Below, one piece after another: positions 62,111-64,000 of a stretch of DNA of 64,000 nucleotides. The DNA comes from Gigaspora margarita (Eukaryota > Glomeromycota > Glomeromycetes > Diversisporales > Gigasporaceae). The DNA is taken from the NCBI GenBank assembly GCA_009809945.1, contig WTPW01000771.1, positions 136,147 through 200,146 on the forward strand. Direction: 5' to 3'. Under the pieces are notes generated by a model that had not been told where the DNA came from, did not search any database, and worked only from the letters and a program-made list of their open reading frames with translations. Every line of letters begins with the position of its first letter. Position 1 is the first letter of the stretch. The position numbers and the translations under genes are program-made.

Positions 62111-63001
62111 TAGTGTTCTGCACAGATCAGATCAGATGGATATTTTAAAAGTCCAGATCTGATCTGAAAACCAGATCAGATCTATGTTCAGATTTGAATT
62201 CGAAGCCAAAGATCTGGATCCAGATCCAGATCTGATATAGTTATATAACTAATACAGTTAATATTATACTTATTTAAGATCTATTAAGGGTAAACACATG
62301 CAATCATTCACAGGAGGTATTACTATATTAAAAACATTTATCATTATTAATTATTTAATCCATAAGTATAAAAATTTTTATTAACTATAAAATTAAATAA
62401 TTTTACAAAAATACTTCATTACCACTATACAATCAATTCATCCATAGCATAACAAATCATAATTATAAATACTTATTTGTTATTATAATATATAAAATTA
62501 TTTCATTCACATTAATTTAATTGCTAAGTATCATATATAAAATTAAAGTTAGTAAAGCAAGTTTGCATATCAAACTTATAAGATTATCATTAAGTTTTAT
62601 AGCTGATTTAAAAATTAGTGAGACATTTAAAAAATTTTCTTATTTTTGAAACCTTTCAGTTTCGTCTTATAAATTATCTAACTCTTCAGAAATCACATCA
62701 CTATTATCGGACCAAAATTCTGAAAAAGTTAGATGATTTATAAGACAAACCCAAAAACAAGAAAATTTTTCAAGTGTCCCACTACTTTTCAAATCAGTAA
62801 TCATAATGAAGTGGTTTATATTAACCAATCAGAGTCTGCAAAGTACAACCAATTAGCGTGAACGAATCCAAACAGATCCAAATAGATCTTTGGATTAGAT
62901 TCTCTGGATCCAGCAGATCTTATAAATCATGGATCCGATTTGATCTAAAGCATCGAATCCAGATTAGATTTGGATTTCAGATCAGATCTTGTAGAACATT
63001 A
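62111..63001. mobile_element. hAT-type non-autonomous element (891 bp)
   Basis: TAGTGTTCTGCACAGATC and inverted TAATGTTCTACAAGATC ends with a perfect 8-bp TSD atagtaac (62103-62110, 63002-63009). AGATCTGATC/GATCAGATCT repeats fill both subterminal regions. An internal inverted pair (about 62640-62700 and 62710-62770, TCAGTTTCGTCTTATAAATT-like arms) adds a hairpin. No transposase. Confidence 0.92.
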
Positions 63002-63149
63002 ATAGTAACCTATATGATTGACCAATCATTTTTGAGATTGCTGATTATATATAAACAATAATCATTGTTTTGAAGTTGTGCTTTGTCATTTTGAAGCCAA
63101 TTTTTTTTCTGTAAACTTTTTTTTTCTTTTTTTCTTGTTTTTGTTTAGA

Positions 63150-63265
63150 GTCATTTTGTAGTTATTTTGAAGTCTTCTTGAAGTCATCATAGAGTTGTCA
63201 TGGAGTTGTCATAAAGTCATCATAGAGTTGTCTTGAAGTCATATAATTTCATCATTTGAAGTTCC
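63150..63265. repeat. Short minisatellite of AGTCATCATAGAGTTGTC units
   Basis: About six variants of GAAGTCATC, GAGTTGTCAT and AAGTCATCATAGAG in tandem. Confidence 0.65.
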
Positions 63266-63348
63266 TTTTGCTTTTTTTTTACTAGTATTTTGCTATTTCA
63301 CCAAAACTTTACCATTTTACTAGAATAGTATAGTAGCAGTTTGGGCGC

Positions 63349-63504
63349 TGACATTTATTAGGTAATATTTTAGAAGGTGGGGGGTCAAGAAAAATCTTAC
63401 CTTAGTTAGTTAGTTAAATTTGATTGGCTAAAATAAAATCTTACCTGGGGGTAGGGGGTAAGCCCCTATAGTAAATGTATATTAAGTAATAAATATCAGT
63501 GCCC
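63349..63504. mobile_element. MITE with GGGCGCTGACATTTATTA ends
   Basis: GGGCGCTGACATTTATTA and inverted GGGCACTGATATTTATTA ends flanked by TTT and TTA, suggestive of a Harbinger-like 3-bp target. Internal GGTAAGATTTT-type inverted motifs. About 156 bp, non-coding. Confidence 0.6.
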
Positions 63505-63509
63505 TTACA

Positions 63510-64000
63510 TCAACAAATTTATATATGCGAAATATTTTGAAATTTTATTTCGAAATATTTCAAATTTTGAAATTTTCGAAATATTTTAAAATAAATTTTG
63601 AAATATTTTGCAAATATTTTCAAAATATTTTAAAATAATAAATTTCAAAATATTGCAAAAATATTAAGTAATTTTTAAAAACACAAAATAATATTAAATA
63701 ATTTCTAAATAATGTAATGTCATCTATACAAAAGTGATCCTATCAATACTTTCTTCTAATAACCTGCCATCTTCTGAAACAAATAATCATATTCCGGATA
63801 TATTTGAACCAACCCAGGATCAAATGATCCAATTCTGGATTATTTGAATTAACCCAGAATCAAACAATACCATTTCTGGTTTATTTGAGCCCAACTCAAA
63901 ATCATCACGAGTTAAAATAATAAATTTTGAATAATATTAACTAAATTTAATATGTTTCAATATATATGCAACATTTTGAAATATTTTGAAATCATTTAAA
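63510..64000. repeat. Low-complexity GAAATATTTT and GGATTATTTGAA repeats
   Basis: 63520-63680 is made of AAATATTTTGAAAT/ATTTCGAAAT units. 63770-63910 has three AAYCCAGRATCAAA/TCTGGATTATTTGAA units about 45 bp apart. GAAATATTTTGAAAT returns at the window end, so an element with such ends may continue beyond it. Confidence 0.5.

Overview
This is an AT-rich (roughly 70 to 75 percent A+T), intron-containing fungal DNA stretch. The family mix points to an arbuscular mycorrhizal fungus (Glomeromycotina, Rhizophagus-like). That mix is AAA-ATPase-like/PD-(D/E)XK proteins, Plavaka-type and hAT transposases, D5-like primase-helicases, coiled-coil and nuclease proteins, and dense MITEs. The assignment is inference from recognised protein families; no rRNA or housekeeping gene is present to prove it. 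Almost nothing here is an intact cellular gene. The window is a layered graveyard of virus-like genes and transposons, later hit by dozens of small DNA transposons. Several insertions can be dated relative to each other because subtracting the element plus one target-site duplication (TSD) restores a reading frame.

Layout. 1-10.5 kb: remnants of a virus-like or Polinton-like gene set. These are an integrase-like N-terminus at the edge (minus), a long coiled-coil/zinc-knuckle Gag-like gene, a retropepsin-like protease, an HTH gene (minus), a coiled-coil gene, an A32/FtsK-type packaging ATPase split by a hAT MITE, and a Cys-containing gene (minus). 10.5-12.3 kb: non-coding, with a hAT MITE. 12.3-19.5 kb: two divergently transcribed multi-exon genes, a family-unknown Q/S-rich coiled-coil gene (minus) and a Plavaka-type transposase (plus). 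They are bracketed and separated by AATCGAT-rich clusters, which suggests one two-gene transposon. 19.5-26.9 kb: MITEs and palindromes. 26.9-29.2 kb: a RING-finger pseudogene shredded by three elements. 29.2-32.7 kb: a decayed AAA-ATPase-like/PD-(D/E)XK gene. 33.2-43.3 kb: a compact run of virus-like genes, nearly all on the minus strand. These are nuclease, coiled-coil nuclease, Cys-rich protein, RING protein, IQ-like protein, tyrosine-recombinase-like protein and archaeo-eukaryotic primase/SF3 helicase, plus a divergent small Cys/His protein. 43.3-47 kb: repeats and a second copy of the 5.4-kb hAT element. 47-54.9 kb: a BED-finger hAT transposase pseudogene between possible element ends. 54.9-58.9 kb: a second hAT transposase, interrupted by TA-type MITEs, one of which carries a poly-A retroposon. 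59-64 kb: MITEs, minisatellites and low-complexity DNA.

How the genes fit together. The primase-helicase, recombinase, packaging ATPase, protease, integrase and nuclease functions are those of an integrating double-stranded DNA virus or Polinton-like element. The primase-helicase and recombinase genes share a TATACTAGATAACA-type motif 11-12 bp before their ATG. Two genes from the two virus-like blocks share a 28-bp motif just beyond their stop codons. Together these hint that the blocks came from related elements with their own expression signals. Premature stops are overwhelmingly explained by C-to-T or G-to-A transitions (CAG/CAA to TAG/TAA, CGA to TGA, TGG to TAG/TGA), consistent with cytosine-deamination decay.
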